Shown in pieces: positions 14,809-16,819 of a stretch of 16,819 bases of DNA (position 1 is its first letter; every line of letters begins with the position of its first letter). The DNA is from Moraxellaceae bacterium (lineage in GTDB: Bacteria > Pseudomonadota > Gammaproteobacteria > Pseudomonadales > Moraxellaceae), in contig DPJB01000007.1 of NCBI GenBank assembly GCA_003543245.1, positions 158,581 through 175,399 on the forward strand, written 5' to 3'. The notes under the pieces are model-generated. The model saw nothing but the letters and a program-made list of their open reading frames with translations. It searched no databases and was not told where the DNA came from. Made by a program: the position numbers and the translations under genes.

Positions 14809-14846
14809 GGCGGGTATTCTCCGTGGCATTCCATGAAATTTTTCAG

Positions 14847-15998
14847 TCAACTGATGAGTTTCTTGTGCGTCTGGATGGACATGAGCAGCCCGAAGCCGGA
14901 GCAGAGCGTGATGATGGCGGTGCCGCCATAGCTGACAAATGGCAGGGGAACACCAACGACAGGCAGGATGCCACTCACCATGCCGGCATTCACAAACACG
15001 TACACAAAAAATGAAAGCGTGATGGCGCCGGCCAGCAGGCGTGAATAGCTGTCCTGTGCCGTCGATGCGATGTAGAGGCAGCGCCCGATGATGAACAGGT
15101 AGATGCTCAGCAGGATCAGCACGCCAATCAGTCCGAACTCCTCCGAGTAGGCCGCAATGATGAAGTCGGTGTGCCCTTCCGGCAGGAATTCGAGATGGGA
15201 CTGCGAGCCGTTCATCCAGCCTTTGCCGGTAAAGCCGCCGGAGCCGATGGCGGTCTTGGACTGGATGATGTTCCAGCCATTACCCAGCGGGTCGGCTTCC
15301 GGATCAATCAGCGTCAGCACGCGCTGGCGCTGGTAGTCATGCAGCAGGTAGTTCCATGCGACCCACACCAGAGGCATCATTGCGGCCACAAAGCCGCCAA
15401 TCAGCCACCAGGAAAGGCCGGCGAGAAACAGCACGAACAGGCCGCTGGCAGCGACCAGAATCGAGGTGCCCAGATCAGGCTGCTCGGCCACCAGCAGGAC
15501 TGGAATGCCGATCAGCACCAGCGCAATGGCAACAACGCCGATTCTTGGTGGCAGCTCGCGGCTGGCCAGAAACCAGGCCAGCATCATCGGCATGGCCAGC
15601 TTCATGAATTCTGAGGGCTGCACGCTACCTACGCCGGGCACGGACAACCAGCGCTGTGCACCCATGCGCACATCGCCCACGACTGCCACTGCTATCAGTA
15701 GCAGTACGCCACCGGCATAAAACCAGGGCGACACGGCCTGATACGTGCGAGGCGGAATCTGCGCCAGCACAAACATGACAGTGAGGCCGATGCCAAAACT
15801 CATCATCTGCTTCATGGTCATGTCGAGATGACGCCCGGATGCCGAGTACAGCTCGAACAGTCCCAGCCCGGCCGCCAGCAACAGTGCAACCAGTAACGGC
15901 AGATCCAGATGCAGCATGCCCCACAGGTCAAACTTGCGCTTGAACTGGGAGCCGTCACGCGGCATGTGGCGCAGAAAGCGATCCTGTGTCGTGCTCAT
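14847..15998 (-). CDS. rodA: RodA peptidoglycan glycosyltransferase (SEDS family)
   Basis: A 383-aa inner-membrane protein that polymerises lipid II for cell elongation, working as a pair with PBP2. It has a hydrophilic N-terminus of about 30 residues and about ten membrane segments. SEDS landmarks are GAQRWL followed by QPSEFMKLA, AEQPDLGTS, and the large periplasmic loop with SQSHLEFLPEGHTDFI, whose Asp corresponds to the essential loop aspartate known in RodA. GVPLPFVSYGGTA near the end is the SEDS signature. ATG at 15998 is 2 bp after the mrdA stop and has only a weak ribosome-binding site, so translation is probably coupled to mrdA. Confidence 0.97.
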   Translation of the reverse strand: MSTTQDRFLRHMPRDGSQFKRKFDLWGMLHLDLPLLVALLLAAGLGLFELYSASGRHLDMTMKQMMSFGIGLTVMFVLAQIPPRTYQAVSPWFYAGGVLLLIAVAVVGDVRMGAQRWLSVPGVGSVQPSEFMKLAMPMMLAWFLASRELPPRIGVVAIALVLIGIPVLLVAEQPDLGTSILVAASGLFVLFLAGLSWWLIGGFVAAMMPLVWVAWNYLLHDYQRQRVLTLIDPEADPLGNGWNIIQSKTAIGSGGFTGKGWMNGSQSHLEFLPEGHTDFIIAAYSEEFGLIGVLILLSIYLFIIGRCLYIASTAQDSYSRLLAGAITLSFFVYVFVNAGMVSGILPVVGVPLPFVSYGGTAIITLCSGFGLLMSIQTHKKLIS

Positions 15999-16000
15999 GG

Positions 16001-16819
16001 TTATTCGTCGCTCGCTTCAGGAGTGGGCGGTGCAGGAGGTGGTGGCAGCTTGCCCAGCAGCTCGAAATCAAACAGGGCGCGGGCAATCGGTGCCACACTG
16101 GAACCATGCTTGCCGTTTTCCACCAGCACGACCACGGCAATCTTCGGCTTGTCTGCCGGGGCAAAGCCGATAAACCACGCGTGGTCCCAGAAGCGTTCGC
16201 CCACGGTAGCTTCGTCGTATTTTGCACCCTGCTTGATGCCCTTTACCTGTGCCGTACCGGTCTTGCCGGCCATTTCATAGCCCTGCACCTTGTAACCGGT
16301 CGCACGTGCCGTGCCACCGGGGCCGTGCACCACATCGCGCATGGACATCTTCATGCGCTCCCAGTCCGCGCTGTCTCCCGCGTAAGGCACCTTGTGGTCA
16401 GATTTGTTGATGTTGTCGAAGGCGTTGGTGTTGCTGGCGGCTTTCAGCAAATGCGGGCGGATATGATTGCCGCCATTGGCCAGAATGGCCGTGGCCATGG
16501 CCAACTGCAGCGGCGTGGTCGTGAAATAGCCCTGGCCAATTCCGACTGACATCATTTCGCCGCGATACCACGGGGCCTTGAGGCGTTCACGTTTCCACTG
16601 CACCGAGGGCAGGGTCGCCGCTTTTTCGTTGACCAGATCAATGCCGGTCTTGGCACCAAAGCCAAAGTTTTTCATCCAGTCATGAAAGCGGTCGACACCC
16701 ATGCGGTCTGACAACTGATAGAAGTAGGTGTCGCAGGACTCGACGATGGCCTTGTGCAGGTCCACCACGCCGTGACCACCTTTCTTCCAGTCACGGAACT
16801 GGTGCGAGTCACCGGGCAG
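16001..16819 (-). CDS. mrdA: Penicillin-binding protein 2, C-terminal part (5' end outside window)
   Basis: The frame is open on the minus strand from the window edge to TAA at 16001, giving 272 residues of the transpeptidase domain of this class B enzyme. It cross-links the glycan made by RodA during elongation. SCD (in VESCDTYFYQL) is the SxN-type motif and KTGTAQV is the KTG motif. The SxxK active-site serine lies upstream, beyond the window. The Pro-rich tail (LPPPPAPPTPEA) after the domain is ordinary for the family. It reads into rodA with a 2-bp gap. Confidence 0.96.
   Translation of the reverse strand: MPGDSHQFRDWKKGGHGVVDLHKAIVESCDTYFYQLSDRMGVDRFHDWMKNFGFGAKTGIDLVNEKAATLPSVQWKRERLKAPWYRGEMMSVGIGQGYFTTTPLQLAMATAILANGGNHIRPHLLKAASNTNAFDNINKSDHKVPYAGDSADWERMKMSMRDVVHGPGGTARATGYKVQGYEMAGKTGTAQVKGIKQGAKYDEATVGERFWDHAWFIGFAPADKPKIAVVVLVENGKHGSSVAPIARALFDFELLGKLPPPPAPPTPEASDE

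Overview
The window is about 16.8 kb of fairly GC-rich, gene-dense proteobacterial DNA. It looks most like a gammaproteobacterium: the order mrdA-rodA-mltB-rlpA-(dacA) and the nitrate-assimilation gene set both resemble Pseudomonas and relatives. This placement is inferred from gene order and protein motifs, not from a search. No tRNA, rRNA, CRISPR array, insertion sequence or phage gene was seen.

Layout. 1-588 (+): C-terminal part of a uroporphyrinogen-III C-methyltransferase, the siroheme-branch enzyme. 699-1853 (-): dacA, a D,D-carboxypeptidase. 1993-5209 (-): a nitrate/nitrite transporter (narK type), followed 4 bp later by a PP2C phosphatase/Ser-Thr kinase fusion. 5210-5582: a 373-bp divergent control region. 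5583-12706 (+): FAD/NAD(P)H reductase, assimilatory nitrate reductase (nasA), NADH nitrite reductase nirB and nirD. 12763-16819 (-): rlpA, mltB, rodA and a partial mrdA (PBP2), a cell-elongation/peptidoglycan operon.

How the genes work together. Nitrate enters through NarK. The FAD reductase probably passes NAD(P)H electrons to the [2Fe-2S] domain at the end of NasA, whose Mo-bisPGD centre reduces nitrate to nitrite. NirBD then reduces nitrite to ammonium on siroheme. The methyltransferase at the left edge makes precorrin-2 on the route to that siroheme. The PP2C/kinase fusion is translationally linked to the transporter; its target is unknown.

Regulation read from the sequence. Both divergent transcription units have sigma-54 promoters with exact GG-N10-GC spacing (5312-5327 on -, 5528-5543 on +). 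NtrC-like dyads lie between them. This implies nitrogen-limitation control. The 260-bp nasA-nirB gap holds two hairpins with hexaloops AACGGC and AACGGG (A at loop position 1, G at 4). The second is mutually exclusive with an intrinsic terminator. This matches the two-hairpin RNA target of ANTAR antiterminators (NasT/NasR type) and implies nitrate/nitrite-responsive antitermination of nirBD.

Genome organisation. In many proteobacteria dacA directly follows rlpA. Here the nitrate cluster lies between rlpA and dacA, which keep the same orientation about 10.9 kb apart. The cluster is therefore probably inserted in, or rearranged into, an ancestral mrdA-rodA-mltB-rlpA-dacA operon. I see no wholly unknown system. 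The most interesting items are the layered sigma-54 plus ANTAR control, the phosphatase-kinase fusion, and the split peptidoglycan operon.
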